A stretch of 64,000 nucleotides of DNA from Rhodocyclaceae bacterium (GTDB lineage Bacteria; Pseudomonadota; Gammaproteobacteria; Burkholderiales; Rhodocyclaceae). Positions 26,996 through 35,222 of the stretch are shown here, in pieces. The stretch is from NCBI GenBank assembly GCA_023230455.1, contig JALNXH010000006.1, positions 62,001-126,000 on the forward strand, read 5' to 3'. Under the pieces are notes generated by a model. The model ran no database searches and had not been told where the DNA came from. It saw only the letters and a list, made by a program, of their open reading frames with translations. The translations under genes and the position numbers were made by a program. Position 1 is the stretch's first letter, and each line of letters opens with the position of its first letter.

Positions 26996-28183
26996 CTATT
27001 TCGGCTGCTTGGTGCGCTGCGCGACGGCGCTGGCCATCCGCGCCAGCGCGGTTTCGAGCGTGCCGGCGGGGCAGCCGAAGTTGAGCCGGACGTACTTTTG
27101 GTAGTCCGCGCCGAGGCCGAAATCGCGGCCGTCCGAGAGGCCGACACCCGCCTGCTCGAAGAATTTCTGCGGGTGGTCGAGGCCGAGGCCGCTACAGTCG
27201 ATCCATGCCAGATAGGTGGCTTCCATCGGGGTTGTGCGCAGTCCCGGCATCATCGTCACCGCCTGCTCGACGCGCTGGGCATTGCCGCGCAGGGTGTCCA
27301 GCAGCGCGCGCTGCCAGTCGTCGCCGTCGCGGTAGGCGGCCTCGGTGGCGACCAGGCCCAGCGTGTTGATGTGCGGCATGATCCCTTCCATCGTGCTCAG
27401 GAAGCGCCGCCGCAGCGTTGCGTCCGGAATCACCGCGAAGGCGCTGTAGAGACCGGGGACGTTGAAGGTCTTCGACGGCGCCATCAGCGTGATGCTGCGC
27501 TGTGCGATCGACTCCGACAGCGCCGCCAATGGACGGTGGCGGCGCGTCGGATCGAGCACCAGGCCGCAATGGACTTCGTCGCTACAGACCACTGCATCGT
27601 GTTTCTCGGCGAGCGCCGCAATGGCATTCAGTTCTTCGTCGTCCCACACCCGGCCCACCGGATTGTGCGGATGGCAGAGCAGCCAGAGCTTGGCCTGGCT
27701 GCGGGCGAAAGCGGCATCGACGGCGGCGAAATCCCATTGCCAGCGCACGGCATTGCGTTGCAAGGCGACGGTTTCCAGGCGCCGCGCGGAATGGGCAGGT
27801 GCGGCTAGGAAGGGTGGATAGACCGGTGTGGCGCTGAGCACGGCGTCGCCGGTATCGCCGACGCTGCGGCAGGCCAGATTCAAAGCGGCGACTACGCCGG
27901 GAATCCAGACAATCCACGGTGCCTCGATGGCCCATGCGTAATGGCGCAGCACGTGTTGCTGCACGGCCTCGGTCAGCGACGGCCAGGGCTTGGCGTAGCC
28001 GAATACGCCGTGTTCGATGCGTTGCCGCAGCGCGTCGAGCACCGGCGGCGGCGCGGCGAAATCCATATCCGCTACCCATAGCGGGATGATGTCGCGACCG
28101 ACATAGCGCTCCCACTTCAGCGAATCGCTGCCGCGCCGGTCGACGCCCCGGGTGAAATCGAAGCCGTCCTGCGCGTGCTTCAT
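26996..28183 (-). CDS. MalY/PatB-type aminotransferase (cystathionine beta-lyase-like)
   Basis: A 395-residue PLP-dependent class I/II enzyme. PatB/MalY marks are the start FDFTRGVDRRGSDSLKWE, PLWVADMDFAAPPPV, HNPVGRVW, CSDEVHCGLVL and the PLP lysine in MAPSKTFNVPGL. Such enzymes cleave cystathionine or other cysteine-S-conjugates. Its start overlaps the stop of the caspase-fold gene by 4 bp, so it is co-transcribed with exported proteins, an unexpected partner for a cytoplasmic lyase. Confidence 0.9.
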   Translation of the reverse strand: MKHAQDGFDFTRGVDRRGSDSLKWERYVGRDIIPLWVADMDFAAPPPVLDALRQRIEHGVFGYAKPWPSLTEAVQQHVLRHYAWAIEAPWIVWIPGVVAALNLACRSVGDTGDAVLSATPVYPPFLAAPAHSARRLETVALQRNAVRWQWDFAAVDAAFARSQAKLWLLCHPHNPVGRVWDDEELNAIAALAEKHDAVVCSDEVHCGLVLDPTRRHRPLAALSESIAQRSITLMAPSKTFNVPGLYSAFAVIPDATLRRRFLSTMEGIMPHINTLGLVATEAAYRDGDDWQRALLDTLRGNAQRVEQAVTMMPGLRTTPMEATYLAWIDCSGLGLDHPQKFFEQAGVGLSDGRDFGLGADYQKYVRLNFGCPAGTLETALARMASAVAQRTKQPK

Positions 28184-29442
28184 CGGCCGGCGGTTTCGAA
28201 CAGGTATTCGCCGCCGCTGACGTGTCCGGCGCTGACCACGGCACCGTACTGCGGGGTCTGCTCGTATTCTTTGCGCACCTTGCCGTGTACCACCTGGTAA
28301 ATTTCGTAACCGGGCGTGACGCCGCTGGCCGATTCAAGCGCCTTGATCAGGTTATAGGCAAAGATCGAGTGCCCTTCCTTGCCTTCGTCGGAAACGGGCT
28401 CCTCGTCGCCGGACGAGAACACCACCACCGAGCGGCGGCGCAGAATTTCATCGCGATCGGCCTTGCCGCTGCTGACCTTCTGCTCTTTGGTCAGAGAACC
28501 GGAGAAGCAACTGTCGGAGACCAGGATCAGTTGCCGTGCCGGGATCGCTTTCAGCAGTTTGGAGATGTCGGTATTGGAAATCCAGTTGGCCGGCGTTTTC
28601 ACCGAGGCGTCGACGGGAATCCAGAAGCCCATACGGGTGTCGTCCATCAGGTAACCGTGACCCGCGTAGAGCAACACGATGCTGTCCTCGGGGCGGGTAC
28701 TGGCGGCGATCTCGTTGATGGCCGCGATGATCTGCGCCTTGCCGGCGTTGCGCACGACACGCGATTCGAAGCCGAAGCGATTTTGCAGTACCTGGGCGAT
28801 GCTTTCGACATCGGCGATCGGCGTTTCCAGCGCGGGAATCGGCGTTGAGTAAGCGTTGTTGCCCACCAATACGGCGATGCGGCGCGGCGAAACGATAGGT
28901 GCCGGTGGCGGTGCGGTGTCAACGGGGGCGCTGGCTACGACGGTGGTGGGTACTGCCACCTTGGGTGCAGGCGGTAGCGGCAGCGGATTTTCCGGCACAG
29001 GAGCGGCGCCGGGTTTGGCTGGAAGTTTGGCCTCCGCGGGTGTCGGGGCGGTTGTCGGCGCGACAGGATCTGCTGCCACCGCTGGCGTTGGCAAGGGTTG
29101 GGGTGGCGGGAGCGGGGCGGCAGATTGCGGTTTGATTTCGGCGACGGCAACGGGTGTCGGCGTAACGGCCGGAGTCGGCGCTGTATTCAAGCATAGCGTT
29201 CCATGGGGCGCCCCCCCGGGCGGACACTCCGGCACATCGGCGGCCTGCGGGTTTTTGCGCAACTCTTCCAGGGCCTCGCGGTAGAGTGCGGTACGTGTCT
29301 GATGGCGCTGGGTGAAGATCGACTGCATCTGCGTCATGCCCGGAATGCCGCCGATAAACGCAGGTGGGCGCATCGGCATCTGCGCTACGGCGTCGGCGAC
29401 AAGTCCCAGTGCTGTGATCGCGAGAATAAGTTTGCGGTTCAT
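28180..29442 (-). CDS. Exported caspase-fold (peptidase C14) protein
   Basis: A 420-residue protein. A signal peptide covers residues 1-20 (LILAITALGLVADAVA). After a short helical region comes a Pro/Ala-rich linker (about 88-186), then a caspase-like domain starting RRIAVLVGNNAY. The catalytic pair is H262 (LLYAGHGY) and C312 (LVSDSCFSGS). Caspase-fold peptidases cut after basic or acidic residues; substrate unknown here. It overlaps the hydrolase gene upstream and malY-like downstream by 4 bp each. An upstream in-frame extension lacks a ribosome site, whereas ATG 29442 has GGAGG. Confidence 0.85.
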   Translation of the reverse strand: MNRKLILAITALGLVADAVAQMPMRPPAFIGGIPGMTQMQSIFTQRHQTRTALYREALEELRKNPQAADVPECPPGGAPHGTLCLNTAPTPAVTPTPVAVAEIKPQSAAPLPPPQPLPTPAVAADPVAPTTAPTPAEAKLPAKPGAAPVPENPLPLPPAPKVAVPTTVVASAPVDTAPPPAPIVSPRRIAVLVGNNAYSTPIPALETPIADVESIAQVLQNRFGFESRVVRNAGKAQIIAAINEIAASTRPEDSIVLLYAGHGYLMDDTRMGFWIPVDASVKTPANWISNTDISKLLKAIPARQLILVSDSCFSGSLTKEQKVSSGKADRDEILRRRSVVVFSSGDEEPVSDEGKEGHSIFAYNLIKALESASGVTPGYEIYQVVHGKVRKEYEQTPQYGAVVSAGHVSGGEYLFETAGR

Positions 29443-30269
29443 CGGTTTTCCTCCAGTAGCTGTCGCCATTGCTCGGCCCAGCAGCAGGAATGGGTGAAGT
29501 CCGGCATTAGTCGCACATTCCCTCCCCACTTGGCTGCGAATTCGGCGACTACCTCGGGCGGCACAATCTTGTCGCGCCCCCCCGTCCAATGTGTAGCGCG
29601 GCTCAGCGGCGCCGTCAGCGCGCTTATCGGGTCGACGGATCCGATGAGCGGAGAAATTCCTTGGCTGTGCGTCCAGCGATTGACCGCCAGCGGCGCGGCT
29701 ACGGTGATCAATTCTTCCACATCATCGCGTCGCGCCGCCAGCAGTGTGGCGATCACGCCGCCGCCTGAATAACCGACCAGCCGCAAATTCGTGGTCTGCG
29801 TTTCGCTTTTGAGCGCATCGACGACATGCCCGTAAGCGTCGATGACTTCCGGCGAGAAGCGCCGTTCGTCCCAATAGGCCGGGTCGCAGTTCGTGCGATC
29901 GGCGGCACTCAGATATTGGCAAGGACGGCCCAGATAGGCGACCGATCCGGCCGGATCGGCGATGGCCATCGCCAGTACCGGCGACGCGACGGGGGTCGGG
30001 TCGCGCGGTGCATGGTAGGGCGAAGACCACTGGGCACCGTCGCCCTCTATATAGATCGTCAGCGTCTCGGCGTTTCGGCTGCGATCGCGTATCAGGATCA
30101 GCAGACGGAATGGATCGTGTGCAATTCGGCGTTCGCTGAAGCCGTAGGGTTGTGCTTTTTCCATTGCCGATTGGCGCAACGCGAGGTCGCCGTGGCATCC
30201 GCCGGCAGAAAACAAAAAGGCCGCGCCCGTGAGCGCGGCCAGCATCGGAACGATGCTCCGTTCCGGCAT
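29439..30269 (-). CDS. Lipoprotein alpha/beta hydrolase
   Basis: A 276-residue protein with a lipoprotein signal (hydrophobic stretch then SAGGC, Cys about 25). The alpha/beta hydrolase nucleophile elbow is GYSGGG, a likely acid lies in GGRDKIVPP and the histidine is in DFTHSCCW. It is probably an esterase or lipase-like enzyme anchored in the envelope. It overlaps the caspase-fold gene by 4 bp and touches the beta-barrel gene by 1 bp, so the three form one transcript. Confidence 0.8.
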   Translation of the reverse strand: MPERSIVPMLAALTGAAFLFSAGGCHGDLALRQSAMEKAQPYGFSERRIAHDPFRLLILIRDRSRNAETLTIYIEGDGAQWSSPYHAPRDPTPVASPVLAMAIADPAGSVAYLGRPCQYLSAADRTNCDPAYWDERRFSPEVIDAYGHVVDALKSETQTTNLRLVGYSGGGVIATLLAARRDDVEELITVAAPLAVNRWTHSQGISPLIGSVDPISALTAPLSRATHWTGGRDKIVPPEVVAEFAAKWGGNVRLMPDFTHSCCWAEQWRQLLEENR

Positions 30270-31330
30270 CAGAAACGGAAATTGATGTTCAACAATACCG
30301 ACGTGTTGGTCGTTCCGTTACGGGACTCGTCGTTGATGGCGATGCCGCCGTAAATGTCATTCTTGGCGGAAAAATAGTTGATCCCGACGGTACCGACCCA
30401 AGCCTGTTTGTCCCATTTGATGCCCGGGGCCACCTTGGGGGACACGTCCGAATCGGAAACGAAAGCCAGGCCGGCATACGGCAGCCAGCCGCCGCCCAGC
30501 CAATAGCCGGCCTGTGCGCCGAGGCGAAGCTGACTGAGCTTGTTGGTTACGCCGGTGTTGGCGACGGTCACGCCATTGAATTTGGAGTTTTCATATTCTT
30601 CTTCGGCGTACATATAGCTGCCCTTGCCGAGGAACTGCCAGTTATCCATCCAGCGCGTGTAGCTCAGGTTGGCGCCGCCGAACATGCGGTCGGAGTCCGC
30701 GGAGCCGGGACCTCCGGGGCTATTGGTCTTGAATTTGCCTTCGCCCCAGCCGATAGCGGCATCAAGCGACCAGTTCTGGTTGATCTGCCAAGCCACGTAC
30801 GGAGCGATGGAGTAGCCCTTATTCTCGAACCGGGTCTTTGCAAAACCTACCGCATTGAAGATGTTGCCATCGCCGTCATCGAACGCGCCGGAAACGCCCA
30901 ACACCAGGTTCGGAGCGATTTGATAATCGGCGCCGATGACCGGATTGTCGATATCGGCATCCGTTTGCTGGCCCGCTTTCGTATCTTCGCGGGATATGAA
31001 ACCGTAGCTGCCCCAGACGTTGAGTTTCGAGCTGGCGTCGCCGGCAGCCATGCCCGTGCGCGGCTCGCCGAGCGACGACAGCCGCATCGGGCCGCCGACG
31101 AAGCTGGCGCGCGAAGAAATGGAGTTGGTGATGGTCAACATGGTTTGAACCGTCGTGCCCTGTAGCAAGGCCTGGTTCAATCCGGGACGGGCTGTTTCCC
31201 CGGGGGCGCAGGGTGGGCAGGTGTACGAACCTGTCGAGCCCAGATAAGAAGCGGGGGCGCTAGCGAATGCAGCACCGCTGGCTACAGAGAGTGTGGCGTA
31301 AATTGCTAGATGCTTGAAGTGTTTCGACAT
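30269..31330 (-). CDS. Outer-membrane beta-barrel protein (autotransporter beta-domain-like)
   Basis: A 353-residue exported protein. The signal peptide ends at AAFA-S; a short segment with CPPC and two helical pieces follows. From about residue 85 alternating aromatic/hydrophobic strands (KLNVWGSYGFIS, YSIAPYVAWQINQNW) run to a terminal phenylalanine (LLNINFRF), the outer-membrane insertion signal. It resembles the autotransporter beta-domain, but with almost no passenger. ATG 31330 follows AAAGGGAG. It begins the leftward operon after the FecR-like gene. Confidence 0.82.
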   Translation of the reverse strand: MSKHFKHLAIYATLSVASGAAFASAPASYLGSTGSYTCPPCAPGETARPGLNQALLQGTTVQTMLTITNSISSRASFVGGPMRLSSLGEPRTGMAAGDASSKLNVWGSYGFISREDTKAGQQTDADIDNPVIGADYQIAPNLVLGVSGAFDDGDGNIFNAVGFAKTRFENKGYSIAPYVAWQINQNWSLDAAIGWGEGKFKTNSPGGPGSADSDRMFGGANLSYTRWMDNWQFLGKGSYMYAEEEYENSKFNGVTVANTGVTNKLSQLRLGAQAGYWLGGGWLPYAGLAFVSDSDVSPKVAPGIKWDKQAWVGTVGINYFSAKNDIYGGIAINDESRNGTTNTSVLLNINFRF

Positions 31331-31376
31331 GATCTCCCTTTCTTGAAATTGTTGCATAAAGATTCTATACACCTAC

Positions 31377-32072
31377 CTACTGAGTGGGTACGGCCGTATC
31401 GCGCGCGTTGCGCACCGCCCGTTGGTAAAGTGAGACAAGTAGTTTTGCCTGCGGGTCTCCCGGATACTTGGTGCGCAATTCGCCGAGTGCCTGATCGACG
31501 CGCTCAAGCGCGCGGGCTTCGAACAGCGCGGAGAGCAGATACATTTCCGGATTCAGGTCGTCGCGGGCCGACGCGGTGCGCAGGTCGCGATAGGTTTTGT
31601 CGATTTTCGCCAGCGCATCCGGCGTCGGGAGGCTGCGCTGGCGATTCGTAGCGATTCGGCCCTGGGCATCGACTACAGGTGTTTTCCCGATCTGCTTCAC
31701 CACGGATACGGGTAACTGGTCGGACCTCAATTCGCTCAACCCCTTTGGTTTGCTCGCCGTTTCGCCGATTTCCAGCTGTCCGGCACCAGACCATGTTTCC
31801 TGTCGTCCATTGGCGAAGTAGATCAATCGCAGCCGTCCCCCTTGTCCGATGGCCAGCAGATCGCCGCTCTTCAGGCGGGCAAACCCCTGCACCGGTTGAA
31901 TACCGGTGGGTGTTGCGCGCGTCACTTCACCCGCGGATAGCGTTACCAATACGTCTACGTCTGCTGCACAAACGGTAAGCGAAACGATACTCATCCATGC
32001 GAACGCACTAACCTTCCCCGCAAGGCCAACCTTATGTACCGAGCTGAACATCCAGCCGTAATAATTGCGCAT
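31377..32072 (-). CDS. Exported protein with FecR-like N-terminal and helical C-terminal region
   Basis: A 231-residue protein. A hydrophobic signal (GKVSAFAWMSIVSLTVCAAD) is followed by a beta-rich segment like FecR/DUF-type domains (VTLSAGEVTRATPTG, LKSGDLLAIGQGGRLRLIY) and a helical C-terminal half reminiscent of TPR (LLSALFEARALERVDQALGE). Function unknown. It is the first leftward gene, divergent from the CsgG-like gene with about 150 bp between. The start could also be 32051. Confidence 0.6.
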   Translation of the reverse strand: MRNYYGWMFSSVHKVGLAGKVSAFAWMSIVSLTVCAADVDVLVTLSAGEVTRATPTGIQPVQGFARLKSGDLLAIGQGGRLRLIYFANGRQETWSGAGQLEIGETASKPKGLSELRSDQLPVSVVKQIGKTPVVDAQGRIATNRQRSLPTPDALAKIDKTYRDLRTASARDDLNPEMYLLSALFEARALERVDQALGELRTKYPGDPQAKLLVSLYQRAVRNARDTAVPTQ

Positions 32073-32147
32073 GCCCGTCATGCTAGGTCGAGGCGCCGCC
32101 AGTCGCAATAAGGAAAGCCGGCCTGGGCGCCATTGATTGAACGTTGT

Positions 32148-32161
32148 TTGATCAGGATCAG
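32148..32161 (+). promoter_or_regulatory. FNR/CRP-type site in the divergent promoter region
   Basis: TTGATCAGGATCAG matches the FNR consensus TTGAT-N4-ATCAA at 9 of 10 defined positions. A TATATT -10-like box is at 32183-32188, giving a predicted start near 32195 and the site centred at about -40.5, right for class II activation of the rightward operon. By eye only. Confidence 0.5.
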
Positions 32162-32225
32162 ACTTTCCCTATTTGGTCTGCCTATATTGAAAAGTGGAAA
32201 GCTTGAAATTTCCTAAGAGGGAGCA

Positions 32226-33800
32226 ATGAAAATACAAAAAATAAAGGGGATTTCCCATGGGTTGATGGTGGCGCTGGCGACCCAGAGCATTGGCGCGGTG
32301 GCAGCCGATATCGGTGCCGAAGCGGCGTCCGGTGCCGGGCCCAAGACGCCGGCAATCAAGACGGTAACCAATTTCTCGCAGGCTCTGCGCTGTATGGACG
32401 AATTGTTTCTTGCCTACGGCAAGCAGGGAATCGTCATCACTTCGGCGGGCATTCCCGACGAGACCGGCAAGGTGCGCACCGGCACCAAGGAAATGGTCAT
32501 CAGCACCGTGGCGAAGATGACCCTGAAGAGCAACGCCTTCGAATTCATCGACTTCCATAGTGCGCAGGACGATCTCGGGCAATTGTTTGCCGCCATTGGC
32601 GATGCCGGCCGCAAGCTGCCGGATTATTACGTGCGCGGTTCGATCACCCAGATGGACGATAACGCGGTACGGAAAAACAAGGGCGCAGGTATTTCGCTGC
32701 CCTTCTTCGATTTCGGTTATTCGAAGGACGAGTCCTACGATCTGCTGAGCATGGACATGAGCGTGGGTGAGGCTGCTTCACGCAAAATCCTGCCTATTAC
32801 CAGCACTTCCAACACGATGATTCTGGTCAAGGGCGGGAAATCGGGTGAAGGCGGCGGTCGGCTGGGCAAGCTGGGTCTCAGCTTCAACGTCGATCTGAGC
32901 CGCTCCGAGGGTGTGGGTGCGGCGACGCGAACCCTGATCGAGCTCGGTTTGATAGAGACGCTGGGCAAATTCACCCAGGTTCCATACTGGAAATGTCTCG
33001 ACACCAATCTGACCAATCCCTTGATCCGCGACCAGGCTCGGGAGTGGTACGACAGCGCAAAGGAGAAGGATCTCCTGTTGTTTGTTCAGCGCAAGCTGGC
33101 CGGGATGAACCGCTACAACGGCCCGCTGGACGGCGCAATGAGCGATGCACTGAAGGAGGCGGTCGCCGAATACCAGTCGAAGGCTGGTTTGATCGCCAAT
33201 GGCGCTGTGAATTTCGACCTCTACGCCAGCCTCCTCGACGATACGCAGAATCAGCTGGCTGCGCTACCGGCACCCAGCCCGGCCACCAAGACGATTCCCG
33301 GTTTGGCGCCGGCGATGAAGTCGCCGGCGGCGTCTCCCGCCGCAGTGACTACAGCCGCTCCTGCGGCACCGGCTGCACCTGTAGCCTTCCGTCTCACTCT
33401 TGAAAGCGAACGCGGTGCACGACCGAGCTACAGGGTCGGGGAGTTTCTGAACATGAGCCTGTCGATGAACGCGCACGGAACGGCCTATTGCTATTACGAA
33501 GATGCCAGCCGCACCACGGCGCGGATATTCCCCAATCAATTCCATCCCGATTCCTCGGTCAGTGCCGGTGGCGTGATGCGCCTGCCGGGCGGCGGCTTCA
33601 AGATCAGGTTCGACCGCGCCGGCACGGAACGGGTTGGTTGCGTCGGCGCCGATCGTGAGCTGGTGGTGCCTGCCGGGCTGAAGGGCGCGCGCGATCTGAC
33701 GCCGCTGCCGGTGCGCTCGCTGAACGACGTGGTGGGCCAGTTCAAACAGGCCAACCCGGCGGCAGTGGCGAGTTTCGTCGATATCACCGTGACCCCCTGA
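32226..33800 (+). CDS. Exported CsgG-like / peptidoglycan-binding / DUF4384 protein
   Basis: A 524-residue protein with a Sec signal (cut near AVAAD, residue 27). Residues about 45-260 resemble the CsgG/HfaB curli-secretion fold (YYVRGSITQMDDNA, LGLSFNVDLSRSEGVGAATR, LGKFTQVPYWKCL). About 275-335 looks like a peptidoglycan-binding helical repeat (VQRKLAGMNRYNGPLDGAM). After a Pro/Ala linker, about 390-490 is DUF4384-like (YRVGEFLNMSLSMNAHGTAY). No lipobox is visible, unlike true CsgG. The fusion suggests an envelope-spanning scaffold. It heads the rightward operon with GAGGGAG before its ATG. Confidence 0.7.
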   Translation: MKIQKIKGISHGLMVALATQSIGAVAADIGAEAASGAGPKTPAIKTVTNFSQALRCMDELFLAYGKQGIVITSAGIPDETGKVRTGTKEMVISTVAKMTLKSNAFEFIDFHSAQDDLGQLFAAIGDAGRKLPDYYVRGSITQMDDNAVRKNKGAGISLPFFDFGYSKDESYDLLSMDMSVGEAASRKILPITSTSNTMILVKGGKSGEGGGRLGKLGLSFNVDLSRSEGVGAATRTLIELGLIETLGKFTQVPYWKCLDTNLTNPLIRDQAREWYDSAKEKDLLLFVQRKLAGMNRYNGPLDGAMSDALKEAVAEYQSKAGLIANGAVNFDLYASLLDDTQNQLAALPAPSPATKTIPGLAPAMKSPAASPAAVTTAAPAAPAAPVAFRLTLESERGARPSYRVGEFLNMSLSMNAHGTAYCYYEDASRTTARIFPNQFHPDSSVSAGGVMRLPGGGFKIRFDRAGTERVGCVGADRELVVPAGLKGARDLTPLPVRSLNDVVGQFKQANPAAVASFVDITVTP

Positions 33801-33803
33801 GCG

Positions 33804-34457
33804 GTGAAAACATGGCGCCTGCTTTCGCTGCTTGCCGTTTTCGGCGTTGTCGAAGGCGGTCTGGCGGGCGAAATCATCGTCGTACCGCAACCGGAGTCGG
33901 GTGCGGCTTCCGATGCGTCCATACAGAAGGATAAGGCGCGGGCGTATCGCAAGGACAAGGGTGAGGCCGGTTCTACGGTCATCATCACAGACCAGTCCAG
34001 TCCGGCCGAGCGGGCCCGCGCCGCACGCAAGGAAAAGGAATCCGCCGGGCATGAATCGTCGACCATCATCATCCTGCCGCAGGACGAGGACGAGGGGCTG
34101 CTTTCTCCTGAGCGCAGTGCGGCGGGACGGGCCATGGACAATCGGGCACGAGCCAAGGAATATCGACGCAGCGCCGAACCTGCGGGTGAGGGACAGATCA
34201 TCGTCATTCCGCCGGCGGGCAGCGGTGCGGATGTGGAGTCGGCCCATGAGCGGGCGCGAGAAAACCGTCTGCGTGCAAGGGACTATTCAAAGGGCGATCG
34301 CGGTTCGCCGTCGGCCCATATCGGCGTCGACGGTTTGCCGATCATCGCTTGCAAGGATACGGACAACGTGGCGGGCCGCATCGGTGACGACAACCTGTCC
34401 GGCAGCGTCGTCACGATTTTTCGTGACGGCAAACCGATCAAGGTGCGCTGTCAGTGA
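33804..34457 (+). CDS. Exported protein with four beta-strand/charged-helix repeats
   Basis: A 217-residue protein from a GTG 3 bp after the preceding stop. A signal peptide is followed by four copies of a unit made of a hydrophobic strand (IIVVPQ, TVIITDQ, TIIILPQ, QIIVIPP), a Ser/Gly/acidic linker and a charged helix ending like ARAYRK, ARAARK, RAKEYRR and RARDYSK. A C-terminal piece has one Cys pair (IIACKD, VRCQ). I know no family for this. The periodic build suggests a structural or adaptor role in the envelope. Confidence 0.65.
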   Translation: MKTWRLLSLLAVFGVVEGGLAGEIIVVPQPESGAASDASIQKDKARAYRKDKGEAGSTVIITDQSSPAERARAARKEKESAGHESSTIIILPQDEDEGLLSPERSAAGRAMDNRARAKEYRRSAEPAGEGQIIVIPPAGSGADVESAHERARENRLRARDYSKGDRGSPSAHIGVDGLPIIACKDTDNVAGRIGDDNLSGSVVTIFRDGKPIKVRCQ

Positions 34458-34548
34458 TGCGCGCCGCAGAATTTAAGAGGGCGGTTTACTACACGGCGGT
34501 CATCGAAAGCCGGATTCGAACGTTATTCCCATGAGACGGAGAGGGAAA

Positions 34549-34881
34549 ATGAAAACCGGGCGATCGTTTCTGTGTGCTTTGTTCGCTGTCTGCCTGTTGC
34601 CGGCGTGTGCCTGGGCGCAGGGAATGGTTGATATTTCCTCTGCCGGAGTGAAGGTGGAAACCGGAGGTACGGGTAAGCCGGCCGTGTCGATTAGCGGAGC
34701 GTCTGGTTCGACGGTTGAGCCGGATCTCGAAATGGAGGGGGTTACGGTGATCAACGGCGACGTCTATATCGATGGCAGCAAGGTTCCCGCTGACCGGGTC
34801 CGCTACAAGTCGCCGAAGACCGGCAAGGTCTATGTGATCCGCCATACCCCCGGCGGCAATGTCAGCGTCGAGGAGAAATGA
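34549..34881 (+). CDS. Small exported beta-rich protein
   Basis: A 110-residue protein with a clear signal peptide (SFLCALFAVCLLPACAWA-Q). The mature part is predicted as alternating short strands (MVDISSAGVKVETGG, GKPAVSISG, GVTVINGDVYIDGSKVP, KVYVIRHTPG). Family not recognised. ATG 34549 has GAGAGGGAAA upstream; 34531 is an alternative. It overlaps the next gene by 4 bp. Confidence 0.65.
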   Translation: MKTGRSFLCALFAVCLLPACAWAQGMVDISSAGVKVETGGTGKPAVSISGASGSTVEPDLEMEGVTVINGDVYIDGSKVPADRVRYKSPKTGKVYVIRHTPGGNVSVEEK

Positions 34882-35210
34882 TGATGCGCCTGACGCGCTA
34901 TCTGATTTCCGCTGCGGTTGCCCTGGCCGCGAATTCGGCGGGCGCCGTGTTGGTGATCGTCGACCGTGTGCCGACGCACGAGATGTCGTCGATCGTCTTT
35001 CTGACGCCACATGGAAATGCAGCCTATCTCGCCCAGCGCAGCCATGCGTGGCGCAGCTATCGCCAGGACGCCGACCCGCAGCGACGCCTTGGTCTGATCA
35101 GGGCGCCTGCCGCCGGCAGCAGGATGGCCGGGGCTTCCGCACGGCAGGCGCAGCTGCGCGACCATCTGACACGGGCTACGGCCTATCGCCTGCGTTATTT
35201 CGACAAGTAG
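34878..35210 (+). CDS. Small exported protein sharing the strand/ARxYR helix motif
   Basis: A 110-residue protein with a signal peptide (LISAAVALAANSAGA). Mature segments VLVIVDRVP and SSIVFLTPHG followed by AWRSYRQDADP and later RATAYRLRYF recall the strand-plus-ARxYR units of the 33804 gene, so both may belong to one structural class. The function is unknown. It is coupled to the upstream gene by an ATGATG overlap. Confidence 0.6.
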   Translation: MMMRLTRYLISAAVALAANSAGAVLVIVDRVPTHEMSSIVFLTPHGNAAYLAQRSHAWRSYRQDADPQRRLGLIRAPAAGSRMAGASARQAQLRDHLTRATAYRLRYFDK

Positions 35211-35222
35211 ACAGGATTCAAT

